The notes beneath the pieces were generated by a model. It ran no database searches, was not told the DNA's origin, and worked only from the letters and a program-made list of their open reading frames with translations. 64,000 bases of DNA from Desulfobaccales bacterium (GTDB lineage: Bacteria; Desulfobacterota; Desulfobaccia; Desulfobaccales; 0-14-0-80-60-11): positions 124,001-188,000 of the forward strand of contig JBAZPO010000002.1 of NCBI GenBank assembly GCA_041648175.1. Reading direction: 5' to 3'. Made by a program: the position numbers and the translations under genes. This document shows, one piece after another, positions 7,253 to 15,124 of the stretch (positions within the stretch are counted from its first letter, which is position 1; each line of letters starts with the position of its first letter).

Positions 7253-7867
7253 ATGGACGACAAAAAACTTCCCAGACGACCTGACGGCACATTCGTCACC
7301 CCGATCAAAAGAACCGAAGCCCAGCCCGGTACAGAGAAAGCCCAGCCCAAAGAATGCCCCGAGTTCGGCAAGGGATACAAGGCCAAGGACCCAACCTGCA
7401 AGAAATGCCAGCGGGCCAAAGAATGCCGGATGGTCATGGCCGAAGTCAAAAAAATTAAGGAAGATTGGTGGGCGTTCGACCGGGACATGGCCTTCCGCCT
7501 GATTGCCCTCAACAATTATAACGCCACAAAGCTATTCCTCATCTACAGGAACCGCGCCAACAATAAGGTTGAAGTGAATAAGGAAGGCATGGCCTACGGG
7601 GAAACCTTCGTCGGTAACGAGACCCTGGCAAGGGAAGCCGAGATCAGCGAGGGATACATCCACAGGGCCAACAACATACTGGCTAAGGCCGGTCTGGTGG
7701 CCTTCGTAAGGCGGAAGTACCCTGGCGGCCCCTGGGTGAAGCGTGTGGCCATGGCCCCCGATGAGTTTGTGCAGGGCTTGGCGATGAATAGGAAAACTGG
7801 CCTGTCATTGAAGGATGCTGTCGTTCAGGAGCGTATGCCAACGCCACCCTTACCCCTTAAGGTTTAA
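7253..7867 (+). CDS. Putative replication initiator (winged-helix protein)
   Basis: A 204-aa protein. The N-terminus is a proline-rich linker (RRPDGTFVTPIKR), then a cysteine group CPEF...CKKC-x5-C that could bind zinc (residues about 38-62). The middle contains WWAFDRDMAFRLIALNNYNATKLFLIYRNRA, and the segment ETLAREAEISEGYIHRANNILAKAGLVAFVRRKYPGG looks like a winged HTH as in replication initiators and DnaD-like proteins. The strongest hint is position: its last codons run into four direct repeats and an AT-rich tract, the arrangement of a Rep gene beside its origin. A transcription regulator is the alternative. GGAGGGGG supports the ATG at 7253. Confidence 0.5.
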   Translation: MDDKKLPRRPDGTFVTPIKRTEAQPGTEKAQPKECPEFGKGYKAKDPTCKKCQRAKECRMVMAEVKKIKEDWWAFDRDMAFRLIALNNYNATKLFLIYRNRANNKVEVNKEGMAYGETFVGNETLAREAEISEGYIHRANNILAKAGLVAFVRRKYPGGPWVKRVAMAPDEFVQGLAMNRKTGLSLKDAVVQERMPTPPLPLKV

Positions 7868-7946
7868 GGGGTACGTACCCCCTAAAGTTTAAGGCGTATG
7901 GTACCCTATAAGATTTAAGGTGTACCGTACCCCTTAAGGTTTAAGG
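7851..7946. repeat. Four iterons of a putative origin
   Basis: Four 19-bp direct repeats with consensus TACCCCTTAAGGTTTAAGG start at 7851, 7876, 7902 and 7928, a 25-26 bp period. Copies 1 and 4 are identical; copies 2 and 3 differ at a few positions. Each repeat contains the dyad CCTTAA-GGT-TTAAGG. Regular repeats next to a winged-helix gene and an AT-rich stretch fit an iteron-type replication origin. Confidence 0.75.
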
Positions 7947-8048
7947 ACATAAAGAGAATAAGTTATTAATGAGAATAAGTATTAATGAGAATAAGGTTAA
8001 CAGCTATCTAAAGATAGCTAGGGCTTCTTTCAGGTTGCTACGCAACCT
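7947..8048. other. AT-rich tract and two hairpins beside the iterons (putative origin)
   Basis: GAGAATAAG occurs three times between about 7953 and 7995, separated by TTATTAAT or TATTAAT, forming an AT-rich tract suited to duplex melting. It is followed by the perfect dyads AGCTATCT-AA-AGATAGCT (8002-8019) and AGGTTGC-TAC-GCAACCT (8032-8048). The 377-base gap 7868-8244 holds no convincing gene. Function as an origin is inferred from layout. Confidence 0.55.
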
Positions 8049-8244
8049 TTCAGAAACCTTTCACTGGTTTGGTTCCCTCATCATAAGGAGGCGATCTTGG
8101 GAAAAACAAACGCTCCCTTAAAAACAATAGCGAAGCGCCCTAAACGGCCTTTAAATAAGCATAGCGCTCAGGGTCCGCCCCCCCTGGCCTGTTTAATAAT
8201 GATTATTGACAAATAACAATTATTGGCTTAAAGGAGATTCCACT

Positions 8245-9042
8245 ATGCCCAGAGCTTGCCAGATATGTAATCACCCTGAGCGGTTAGCAATAGAACGGGA
8301 GATTGTCTCCGGTAAATCCAAAACCTTGATATCCCGCACATACGGGGTCAGCACCGATTCTATCGCCAATCATCAGGAAAGCCATTTGTCCCGTCAGCTT
8401 ACCCAGGCGTGGACCCGGAAGTCCGGTTTGGAGGTCATGGGGCTGATGGCTGACATAGAGGACCTGGTGAGTAAGGCCCGGCTGATCTTCGACCGGAACT
8501 TTGAGAAGAATAGCACGGCTGGCGACCTCACCGCCTTAAACGCCTTGCGGGAGCAGAGGGGAGTCTTTGAGTTGCTGGTGAAGATCGCCGCCCTCTATCA
8601 CGAGGCCCGGCTGCTGGAATTGCAAGGCTCCCAGGATCACCTTGAGCAGGAACAACAGGCCCGGACCAAAGAGGGCATGTCCAGGCTGACCTTTGAAGAG
8701 GTGGAGGCCCTGCTCTACTTAACCCGAAAGATGGATGGCGCAGAGGTCCCCGACGCCGACATACCTGCTATCTTTAAGGCCCCGGCCCCCAGGACCTTGC
8801 CCCCGCCCTTGCCCAGGCCCAAAACACCCCCTACAACCGATTCTAAGCCGGTGTACGCCGATGATCTCCCCGACCCTGGGGATAGCCCTGGGGAACCGGA
8901 GCAGGAGCCAGAGACAGTGCCAGAGCCGAAACCCCGGAGCCTACCGCCCCAGCATGTTACAGAGATCGGTGAGGCCAGCCGGGCGGAACAAAAGCAGTTC
9001 GTCAATGAGCTGCGCGGGGGGAATGTCAGGGTTGGGCGATAG
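8245..9042 (+). CDS. HTH/zinc protein, terminase-small-subunit-like candidate
   Basis: A 265-aa protein. The first 55 residues, ACQICNHPERLAIEREIVSG, ISRTYGVSTDSIANHQESHL, combine a CxxC...H motif with a helix-turn-helix of the type found in many phage proteins near packaging genes. Residues 60-170 are mostly helical, and the tail is proline-rich and probably disordered. AAAGGAG lies 8 bases before the ATG at 8245. The domain would suit a DNA-recognition protein such as a small terminase, but no large terminase is present in the element, so a regulator or a factor that borrows a helper's packaging motor is possible. Confidence 0.5.
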   Translation: MPRACQICNHPERLAIEREIVSGKSKTLISRTYGVSTDSIANHQESHLSRQLTQAWTRKSGLEVMGLMADIEDLVSKARLIFDRNFEKNSTAGDLTALNALREQRGVFELLVKIAALYHEARLLELQGSQDHLEQEQQARTKEGMSRLTFEEVEALLYLTRKMDGAEVPDADIPAIFKAPAPRTLPPPLPRPKTPPTTDSKPVYADDLPDPGDSPGEPEQEPETVPEPKPRSLPPQHVTEIGEASRAEQKQFVNELRGGNVRVGR

Positions 9043-9087
9043 CGAAAAGGAACCTTATAAAAATATCCTGACATCTATAAAAAATGG

Positions 9088-9139
9088 TAGACTTTCTATT
9101 GCTTTTATCTTATAATTTAACCAGTTTTAGAGGTTAAAT
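9088..9139 (+). promoter_or_regulatory. Promoter and operator-like dyad of the recombinase operon
   Basis: TAGACT (9088-9093), a 17-base spacer and TATAAT (9111-9116) form a sigma70-type promoter. A perfect 8-bp inverted repeat ATTTAACC/GGTTAAAT (9115-9139, 9-base loop) overlaps the -10 box and start site, a typical position for a repressor. This suggests tight control of excision. Confidence 0.6.
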
Positions 9140-9160
9140 TAAAAAGTGGAGGGAAAAGCA

Positions 9161-9349
9161 ATGGCAATCGACCTGAAAGCATTGGGCGTGACGGAAAAGG
9201 AAGCTGAGACCCTAATCCGCAGGGACAAGGCCCGGAAGGACAAGGACCGCCGCAATTGGACCCGGCAACGGCTCCTTATCCGCAAGGCAAAGGCAGCCGG
9301 GATCGAAGTAACGGATGCAGAGATTGACGCCGAACTCGCCAAGAAGTAA
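9161..9349 (+). CDS. Small basic protein, candidate recombination directionality factor
   Basis: A 62-aa, strongly charged protein (MAIDLKALGVTEKEAETLIR, then many K/R residues, ending DAELAKK). It is the first gene after the regulated promoter and lies directly upstream of two serine recombinases. Directionality factors of serine integrases are small, unrelated to one another and often sit beside the integrase. That makes this a reasonable candidate by position, with no motif to prove it. GGAGGG supports the ATG at 9161. Confidence 0.45.
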   Translation: MAIDLKALGVTEKEAETLIRRDKARKDKDRRNWTRQRLLIRKAKAAGIEVTDAEIDAELAKK

Positions 9350-9400
9350 AACCTGGTCAGCAAGGGGAGGGGAAGGCCCCTCCCCTGCATGGGGGACATT

Positions 9401-10015
9401 ATGAAGGTCTATGGCTACCTACGAGTATCAACCCAGGATCAGGACACCGCCAAGAACAAGGCCGACATCCTGGCCTGGGCTAATAGTAAAGGCTTCGGCC
9501 CCGTCCTTTGGGTTGAGGAAAAGATAAGCGGGGTTCAGGACTGGCGCAAGCGGGAGCTTGGGAAGCTGGTCAATACCTTAAAAGAGGGTGACTGGCTCAT
9601 CACCCCGGAGTTCAGCCGCCTTGCCCGGTCCACGCTGCAAATCCTTGAGGTACTGGCAGAGTTGAAGAAGAAGGCCGTCAACGTCTATGTCGTCAAGGGA
9701 GGCCAGCACGTCAACGGAAGCATCGAATCCAAGGTGTTCCTTACCATGATGGCGCTCTTTGCCGAAATCGAAAGGGATTTGATTTCGGCCCGCACGAAAG
9801 AGGGCCTGAAAGCTGCCAGGGCCAAGGGTGCGCAGTTGGGTAGGCCCAAGGGCAAGGGCAAGAGCAAGCTGGACCAGTTCAAGCCGGAGATTGAAGCATT
9901 ATTGAAAAACGGTTCCCGCAAGGACTTCATCGCCAAACGCTACGGCTGCACCCCGGCCACGCTGAGCAACTGGCTCAAGAGGGTCGGCCTGGACAAATTG
10001 GAGGCCAAGCCATGA
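9401..10015 (+). CDS. Small serine recombinase (resolvase/invertase family)
   Basis: A 204-aa resolvase/invertase-type protein. The catalytic serine is Ser10 in YGYLRVSTQDQD; the conserved EFSRLARST and MMALFAEIERDLISARTKEGL with ARAKGAQLGRPKG follow in order, and a C-terminal HTH (KDFIAKRYGCTPATLSNWLKR) binds DNA. It resembles Pin/Hin invertases and Tn3 resolvases. It overlaps the large recombinase by 4 bases. It might resolve multimers of the circular form or help set the direction of the large enzyme. The ATG at 9401 fits the family start; an ATG 12 bases earlier is less likely. Confidence 0.9.
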   Translation: MKVYGYLRVSTQDQDTAKNKADILAWANSKGFGPVLWVEEKISGVQDWRKRELGKLVNTLKEGDWLITPEFSRLARSTLQILEVLAELKKKAVNVYVVKGGQHVNGSIESKVFLTMMALFAEIERDLISARTKEGLKAARAKGAQLGRPKGKGKSKLDQFKPEIEALLKNGSRKDFIAKRYGCTPATLSNWLKRVGLDKLEAKP

Positions 10016-11901
10016 CACCTCAGAAAGCAGTTGGATATGCCAGGGTCAGCACGGTAGCTCAGGCTCAGCATGGCGAAAGCCCCCAAACCCAGCAGGACGA
10101 AATTACCCGATTTTGCGAAAGCCATGGCCTGGAACTGATAGAGATATTCACGGACCTGGGCGTTTCCGGCCGGAAGCAGGATAGGCCCGGATTGAACGCC
10201 CTCCTGGACGGTGCCCGGCGAAAGGAATTTGATATCGTTGTTGTAAGTCGAATGACCCGGTTCGGCAGGAGCGCCAAGGACCTGTTGAACAACCTGGGCG
10301 TCCTGGATGATAATCATATCAAGTTTGCATCATTGAAGGAAAACCTGGACACCTCCACACCTGCCGGGCGGTTGTTGCAAACCGTCCTTGCTGGTATTGC
10401 GGAATTTGAAAGTGAAGTCATCAAAAGTCAGATGCTTGAGAACCGCCATATCCGGGCCAAGCGGGGAGATATCATCATCGGCAAACCGCCCTATGGCTAC
10501 GCCTGGAACAAAGAGAAGAAATGCATGGAGGTTGACCCCCAGGAGGCCGAAGTCTACAACCGGATGGTCAAGATGTGCCTGGACGGGAAGAGCTACAAGG
10601 ACATAACCATCGCCCTGCGCAAGGACGGCGTCAAGGCTAAGCTGGCCCTGTTCTCCGCAACCGTCGTGGGCCAGATATTGAAGAACCCCTGCTATTATTC
10701 CGGGCGGCTGCTTCGCAACACCCACGTCTTCAAGGGTAATATCAAGACGGAGGAAATGAAGCCCGCCGACCAGCATTTTGAATTGAAGTTGCCGCCCCTG
10801 ACCGACAAGCTGACCTGGGACCGGGTGCAGGAAAAGATAGCCTTCAATAAGGTGAAAACCAAGCGCACCACCAACCCGAATTTCTGGCTCAGGAACGTCC
10901 TCAGGTGCGGCGAGTGCGGCGGCACTGTCAAGCCCAAGTCCATCCGGGGGCGTTTCGACTATTATTGCTGCTATTGGGCAACCTCCGGTAAGAAGTTCCT
11001 GGAGGCCGCCGGGAAAAAATGCAAATGCTCCCTGCCCAGCATCCCCGCACAGGCCCTACAGGACCGGGTGATGTATCACCTACTCCACTTCCTGACCTTC
11101 GGGGGGTTCACCATAGCCGGAAAATATGCCCCCGCCAAGATTGAGCGGCTTCTTGCGCCGCAGAAATTCGATGAGCAGGCCAAGGGCCTGTCGGAGCAGT
11201 TGGCCCAATATAAGAGGGCCTTGGGGCGCAAGACCACGGCCAGGGAAAACCTCTTCACCATGCTTGAGGAGCCGGGGTTCGACCGGGCCATTTTCGCCCA
11301 ACAGATGGAGAAGATCGGCGGGGAGATACAAACGCTTGAGGCCCACATTGACGATACGGGGCAGAGGCTGGCCGGCCTGGAAAGGGCCAGGGCCAACCAT
11401 CAGGACATGGTGAGGTTCGTCAAAGGCAACCGGAGATGGCTTAGGGGCATCGCAGATAAGATCATTGCCTTGGAACCCCCAGAAAAGCAGAAATTGATCG
11501 AATCCCTGCTTGATGGTAAGATCACCGTGGAATATGATGAGGAGACGAAAACCTGGGTCATAATGCCTCCCCCGTTCCGCTTCAACCCCGATGCCTTGCA
11601 GGCCCTTGTTGATGAAAACGCATTTAATAAGGTTTATAACTATCAATCTGGCTCCGGCCGACATTCGCAAGGATGGCACCGGCTTCGACCTGCCTGCGGC
11701 GGTGGGCATCCTGACCGCCCAGGGGTTCATTCCTCCGGAGGCCCCGGAGAACTATCTCCTCTATGGCGAGCTCTCCCTGGACGGCCGCCTCAAGTCCACC
11801 CGAGGTGTACTCTCCATGGCCCTGGCCACCCGGGAGGCAAATCTTGCCCTCATCATCCCCAAGGCCAACGCCAAAGAGGCGGGCGTGGTCCAGGGGATTA
11901 A
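10012..11901 (+). CDS. Large serine integrase with altered C-terminus in the integrated state
   Basis: The integrase that most likely moves the element. N-terminal resolvase domain with Ser13 in YARVSTVAQ, then GVSGRKQDRPGL, SRMTRFGRSAKDL and the helix GIAEFESEVIKSQMLENR. The recombinase domain follows (PPYGYAWN...), then a zinc ribbon with LRCGECGG...YYCC...CKC near residues 300-345 and a coiled-coil region. Codon 543 ends at 11640, the attR crossover. In the circle the gene would continue for 25 codons and stop (568 aa). In the chromosome it reads comM DNA out of frame for 86 extra residues (629 aa). The replaced part is the extreme C-terminus only. Confidence 0.92.
   Translation: MTPQKAVGYARVSTVAQAQHGESPQTQQDEITRFCESHGLELIEIFTDLGVSGRKQDRPGLNALLDGARRKEFDIVVVSRMTRFGRSAKDLLNNLGVLDDNHIKFASLKENLDTSTPAGRLLQTVLAGIAEFESEVIKSQMLENRHIRAKRGDIIIGKPPYGYAWNKEKKCMEVDPQEAEVYNRMVKMCLDGKSYKDITIALRKDGVKAKLALFSATVVGQILKNPCYYSGRLLRNTHVFKGNIKTEEMKPADQHFELKLPPLTDKLTWDRVQEKIAFNKVKTKRTTNPNFWLRNVLRCGECGGTVKPKSIRGRFDYYCCYWATSGKKFLEAAGKKCKCSLPSIPAQALQDRVMYHLLHFLTFGGFTIAGKYAPAKIERLLAPQKFDEQAKGLSEQLAQYKRALGRKTTARENLFTMLEEPGFDRAIFAQQMEKIGGEIQTLEAHIDDTGQRLAGLERARANHQDMVRFVKGNRRWLRGIADKIIALEPPEKQKLIESLLDGKITVEYDEETKTWVIMPPPFRFNPDALQALVDENAFNKVYNYQSGSGRHSQGWHRLRPACGGGHPDRPGVHSSGGPGELSPLWRALPGRPPQVHPRCTLHGPGHPGGKSCPHHPQGQRQRGGRGPGD
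11630..11650. other. attR of the comM element
   Basis: The element half AGGTTTATA (11630-11638) and comM half TATCAATCTG (11641 on) flank the dinucleotide AC (11639-11640). Joined with the left end, the rebuilt attP is AGGTTTATA-AC-TATAAACCT, a perfect dyad around AC, as expected for a serine integrase site. Confidence 0.88.
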
Positions 11902-12970
11902 CATTTACCCTGCGGAGCACCTCTCCCAGGTGGTGGAATTCTTAAACGGACGGGAGCCCCTGGCGCTGCTTATCCCGGAAACCCCTGAGCTTTTGACCCC
12001 ACCGCCCCGTTATGACGATGACTTCCGGGAGGTTCGGGGGCAGGAGCCGGTGAAGCGGGCCCTGCTCATTGCCGCGGCCGGCAGCCACAATGTTCTTATG
12101 GTGGGACCGCCCGGCGCGGGCAAGACCATGCTCGCCCGATGTCTCCGCACCATCCTGCCGCCCTGGAGTTTTGAAGAAGCTCTGGAGACCTCCAAGATTT
12201 ACAGCATCATGGGGCGGTTAAGGCCGGGCCAGGCCCTGGTGCCGAGACGCCCCTTCCGTTCGCCCCACCACACTATCTCGGACGCGGGCTTGATCGGTGG
12301 CGGCACCATCCCCCGTCCCGGCGAAGTGAGCCTGGCCCACCACGGCGTGCTCTTTTTAGATGAGTTGCCGGAGTTTCGCCGCTCCACCCTGGAGGTCCTG
12401 CGCCAGCCCCTGGAAGAGGGCAAGGTGACCATCTCCCGGGCGGCCACTTCGCTGACCTACCCGGCCCGCTTCATGCTGGTGACGGCCATGAACCCCTGCC
12501 CCTGCGGCTTTTACGGCGACGTCAAACGGGCCTGCACCTGCACCCCGAACCAGATCAATTCCTACCGCTCCCGCATCTCCGGCCCGCTTCTGGACCGCAT
12601 CGACATCCAGATCCAGGTGCCCGCGGTGCCCTTTAAAGACCTGGCCGCGCCGGAGTCGAGCGAAGGCTCCAAAGAATTGCGGGTCCAGGTGGTCACCTCC
12701 CGCGAGGTCCAGACGCAGCGGTTTCATAAAACCCGCATCTACGCCAACGCCCACATGCCGCCCCGGATGATTAAAACGCACTGTGTCCCGGGACCCGAAG
12801 CCCAACGGCTGCTGGAGACCGCCATGGAGCGTCTGGGCCTCTCCGCCCGGGCCTATCACCGCATCCTCAAGATCGCCCGCACCATCGCCGACCTGGAAGG
12901 GGAGGGGGCCATCGGTCCGGCGCACGTTGCCGAAGCTATTCAGTATAGGACTATGGATAGGGAGTTCTAA
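11641..12970 (+). pseudogene. comM: comM (yifB) 3' part with the AAA+ ATPase domain
   Basis: Codons 65-507 of ComM. The fragment continues INLAPADIRKDGTGFDLPAAVG, then the AAA+ core with Walker A GPPGAGKTMLARCL, Walker B GVLFLDELPEF, a conserved MNPCPCGFYGD and the arginine-containing sensor region SRISGPLLDRIDIQIQVP. The C-terminal MgChlI-type helical lid is complete. An in-frame ATG inside the recombinase gene (11591, or 11612) could give a 459- or 452-aa protein with a foreign N-terminus, so an active ATPase may still be made. The first 64 residues of the Lon-like domain would be missing. Confidence 0.93.
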
Positions 12971-13075
12971 AAGCCATATATTTTTCTGCTCTGAAAGTGC
13001 TGCTCGCACAGGCTGGAAAGCCTGTGCCACCAATACTTTCATGGTTTTGGGTGAGCCAGAGGCTCATGAATGGCT

Positions 13076-13165
13076 CGTTCCCAAGCTGGGCTTGGGAACG
13101 CCCTCGATTGATGCCAAGCTGAGCTTGGCACTCATTTGCGTTCCCAAGTGCAACTTGGGAACGAG
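13076..13165. repeat. Family-A palindromic repeats (three units)
   Basis: Three REP-like palindromes: GTTCCCAAGCT/GGGCTTGGGAAC around 13077-13099, TGCCAAGCTGAGCTTGGCA at 13112-13130, and GTTCCCAAG/CTTGGGAAC at 13140-13163. The same motif recurs at 15125, 15238, 15990, 16103, 54892 and 56515. Confidence 0.8.
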
Positions 13166-13722
13166 TTGAACTAAAACCTCGTTTTCGCGTCAATTTAGAC
13201 CCCCAAAATCGCCCAAAATCGCCGAAAAAGACCATCCGCCTGCCGATAAAACAGGTAAAACCCGGGACGCGTGCCGGGGCCAGGGCGAGGTGCCGTCGCC
13301 CTCGACCCAGGCGGGACCCGCGTGGTTGGCGGGTCAGGGTCAAGCCTGTGCCACGGTCGTATCTGGGTTGTGCCGGGGTTAAAAATCCGACTCTCGGCAA
13401 ATTTAGTAATAAATATCGAGGGATTCAGGATGAGCGGGGATCTCTGTGCCGGGACGCGACACGGGGGAGCCGGCTGGAACCGCCTCATTTTCCACGATTT
13501 GACCATTAGCGTGGCGCTTTTATCCCGGTAAAGCATGGGAGCATCATAAACTCTGGATGGGGCCGGCCTCCAGAATGGCTGCGAAAGATGACGCGGTTTT
13601 TGGGCGGGCAGGGTGAGGATGGCGTCCATGACCTGGTGAGGCAGGATGATGAGGGCTTTACCTTGATATTTACCTAAGGGGAGGCGGATGATAACGTTTG
13701 AAGTCTGGAGATGGGAGATGCT

Positions 13723-13756
13723 AAAGGCGGGATGCGCTGCGCTTTCCCACCCTACG
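13723..13756. repeat. Family-B repeat (GGCGGGATGCGC type)
   Basis: A copy of AAAGGCGGGATGCGCTGCGC followed by TTTCCCACCCTACGG. Other copies are at 15266, 16132, 50197, 59566 and 60036. The GGCGGGA/TCCCGCC ends can pair as a hairpin (degenerate here). Confidence 0.75.
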
Positions 13757-13888
13757 GGGTATGTGGTACGGACTCACCTATAAAAAGATTATCAATCAAT
13801 CGCTTATCTATAATAAATACAAAAAATAGTAAAAAATATTTGACAAATATCCTCAATATGTGCAATGAGTGACTGGCGGGAGATTGAT

Positions 13889-14506
13889 ATGCAAAACTGT
13901 AAAAGATGGCAATTTCTGATGACATCTTTGGTTCTTCTGTTTGGTTTCTCAGTATCAGGTTGTGCCTTAACCAAAGAAGCTATAACTGTGGATTACACTC
14001 CTCAAAAAAATATCGAACCGATTAGAGGAGCAGAAAAAATTCATCTCAAGGTAAATGTGAATGACGCTCGAAGTATGCAAGATAAAGTATCTTATAAAAA
14101 GAACGCCTATGGGATGGAAATGGGTGCAATTATTCCTCATAATGATGTTGTTCAATTGGTTCGGGATTCTATCAAAACTGAATTGACTAACCGTGGATTT
14201 ATTGTAAACGATGGTGATACTATAATTAATGTTGAATTAATAAAATTTATTAATGATTTCAAGACAGGATTTTTTGCGGGTGATGCCTCAGCAGAGGTTT
14301 TGATGGGATTACAAGTTAAGCTAGCAAATGGCAATATAATTTATAATAAAACAATCACTGGAAACTACGTAGAGCAGAATATTCAATTGGCTACCGGGAA
14401 TAATGCTAAACTAGCTTTAGAAGGAGCATTAAAGGATGCTGTATCTAAGCTGGTTAATGACTCAGACTTCATTATGGCTTTGATGGGAACTAAGAAACCA
14501 AGCTAA
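13889..14506 (+). CDS. YajG-like lipoprotein
   Basis: A 205-aa lipoprotein precursor. The signal peptide MQNCKRWQFLMTSLVLLFGF ends in a lipobox VSGC near residue 25. The mature protein has AITVDYTPQKN, VNVNDARS and alternating strands, resembling the YajG family of outer-membrane-associated lipoproteins of unknown function. GGGAGA precedes the ATG at 13889, which is preferred to an upstream GTG-like start because it gives a normal signal peptide. This gene and the next are visibly AT-richer than the surrounding genes, which suggests horizontal origin. Confidence 0.7.
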   Translation: MQNCKRWQFLMTSLVLLFGFSVSGCALTKEAITVDYTPQKNIEPIRGAEKIHLKVNVNDARSMQDKVSYKKNAYGMEMGAIIPHNDVVQLVRDSIKTELTNRGFIVNDGDTIINVELIKFINDFKTGFFAGDASAEVLMGLQVKLANGNIIYNKTITGNYVEQNIQLATGNNAKLALEGALKDAVSKLVNDSDFIMALMGTKKPS

Positions 14507-14598
14507 CTTTAAATCAGTTTGATGTTTTGTCTCCCGGTAGAGCTTCAAGAGATTACAAAGGAGAGGCTGAAAAATAATAGTTAAAAGAGAGGCGCCTC

Positions 14599-15078
14599 AT
14601 GAAACAACTTAGCATATTATGTTTGGTGGTGATGATTATTACAGGTTGTTCCGTGGTTATGGCGACACAGCAGCCTAGCAGAAAGGATTTGTCAGTATTA
14701 TCTAAAGGTGTGGATAGATCAAGAGTAGTTTCAGAATTAGGCTCGCCACTAACTACTGAAGTGAAAGATGGAAAACGGACAGACGTTTTCTCGGTTCGTC
14801 AAGGTTATAGCACCGGAGCAAAGGCTGGTAGAGCCGTATTTCATGCTGTAGCCGATGTTTTCACTCTTGGGCTCTGGGAGGTAGTTGGCACCCCGGTTGA
14901 GGCAGTAGCAAGTGGGACTGATGTCAAAGTCGGGGTATGTTACGATACTAACGACCGGGTAACTGAAATCATCACTTATACTGGCAAGGAGAAGGTGGAT
15001 GCAGCTACGGTCTCCGTGGGAGAAAAGGTGAATCAGGATAAGGGAGAAGAGGGGGAGAAACAGGCACAGCAAAAATAA
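14599..15078 (+). CDS. Small lipoprotein with OmlA/SmpA-like pattern
   Basis: A 159-aa lipoprotein precursor: signal MKQLSILCLVVMIITGC with the lipobox cysteine at 17. The mature part contains LSVLSKGVDRSRVVSELGSP followed by strands and a later DTNDRVTEIITYTGKE, which recalls the SmpA/BamE-type fold ('kG.t..eV...lG.P...'). A GAKAGRAVFHAVADVFTLGLWEVVGTPVE helix-hairpin, possibly membrane-associated, sits in the middle. The C-terminus is Glu/Lys/Gln-rich. It shares low GC with the lipoprotein gene 92 bases upstream. Confidence 0.6.
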   Translation: MKQLSILCLVVMIITGCSVVMATQQPSRKDLSVLSKGVDRSRVVSELGSPLTTEVKDGKRTDVFSVRQGYSTGAKAGRAVFHAVADVFTLGLWEVVGTPVEAVASGTDVKVGVCYDTNDRVTEIITYTGKEKVDAATVSVGEKVNQDKGEEGEKQAQQK

Positions 15079-15124
15079 ATTACCAATTCTGGCAGGCATG
15101 CTAATAGGATAAGGGTTTTCTTCT

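Larger units (their letters stand above)
2231..11640. mobile_element. 9.4-kb serine-integrase element inserted in comM (capsid-encoding satellite-like)
   Basis: Bounds come from the split comM gene and from matching att halves. The element holds three minus-strand accessory genes (2326-3555); an XRE regulator, capsid-like protein, protease-like protein and a coiled-coil protein in one overlapping run (3725-6443); small proteins; a putative replication initiator with iterons (7253-7980); an HTH protein (8245-9042); and a recombinase operon (9161-11640). No large terminase, portal, tail or lysis gene was recognised. Removing it restores comM exactly. What it is remains an inference: a phage satellite that carries its own shell, a decayed prophage, or an integrative plasmid. 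Insertion in comM is also known for AbaR islands of Acinetobacter, which use unrelated machinery. Confidence 0.9.
12971..13888. other. Repeat-rich gene desert
   Basis: No gene I can support. It holds palindromic family-A repeats (13076-13165), a family-B repeat (13723-13756) and GC-rich sequence with long but implausible frames. The last ~100 bases turn AT-rich and probably contain the promoter of the next gene (a TTGACA lies at 13840-13845, without a good -10 partner). Confidence 0.6.

Noticed and set aside
7851..7946. Short direct repeats considered as a CRISPR array
   Set aside because: Repeats are 19 bp with 6-7 bp spacers and a 25-26 bp period, next to a Rep-like gene; this is iteron, not CRISPR, geometry, and no cas genes are present.
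13195..13629. Long minus-strand frame (144 codons) in the gene desert after comM
   Set aside because: No ribosome binding site, low-complexity Pro/Arg content and overlap with a competing plus-strand frame; typical of GC-rich non-coding DNA.
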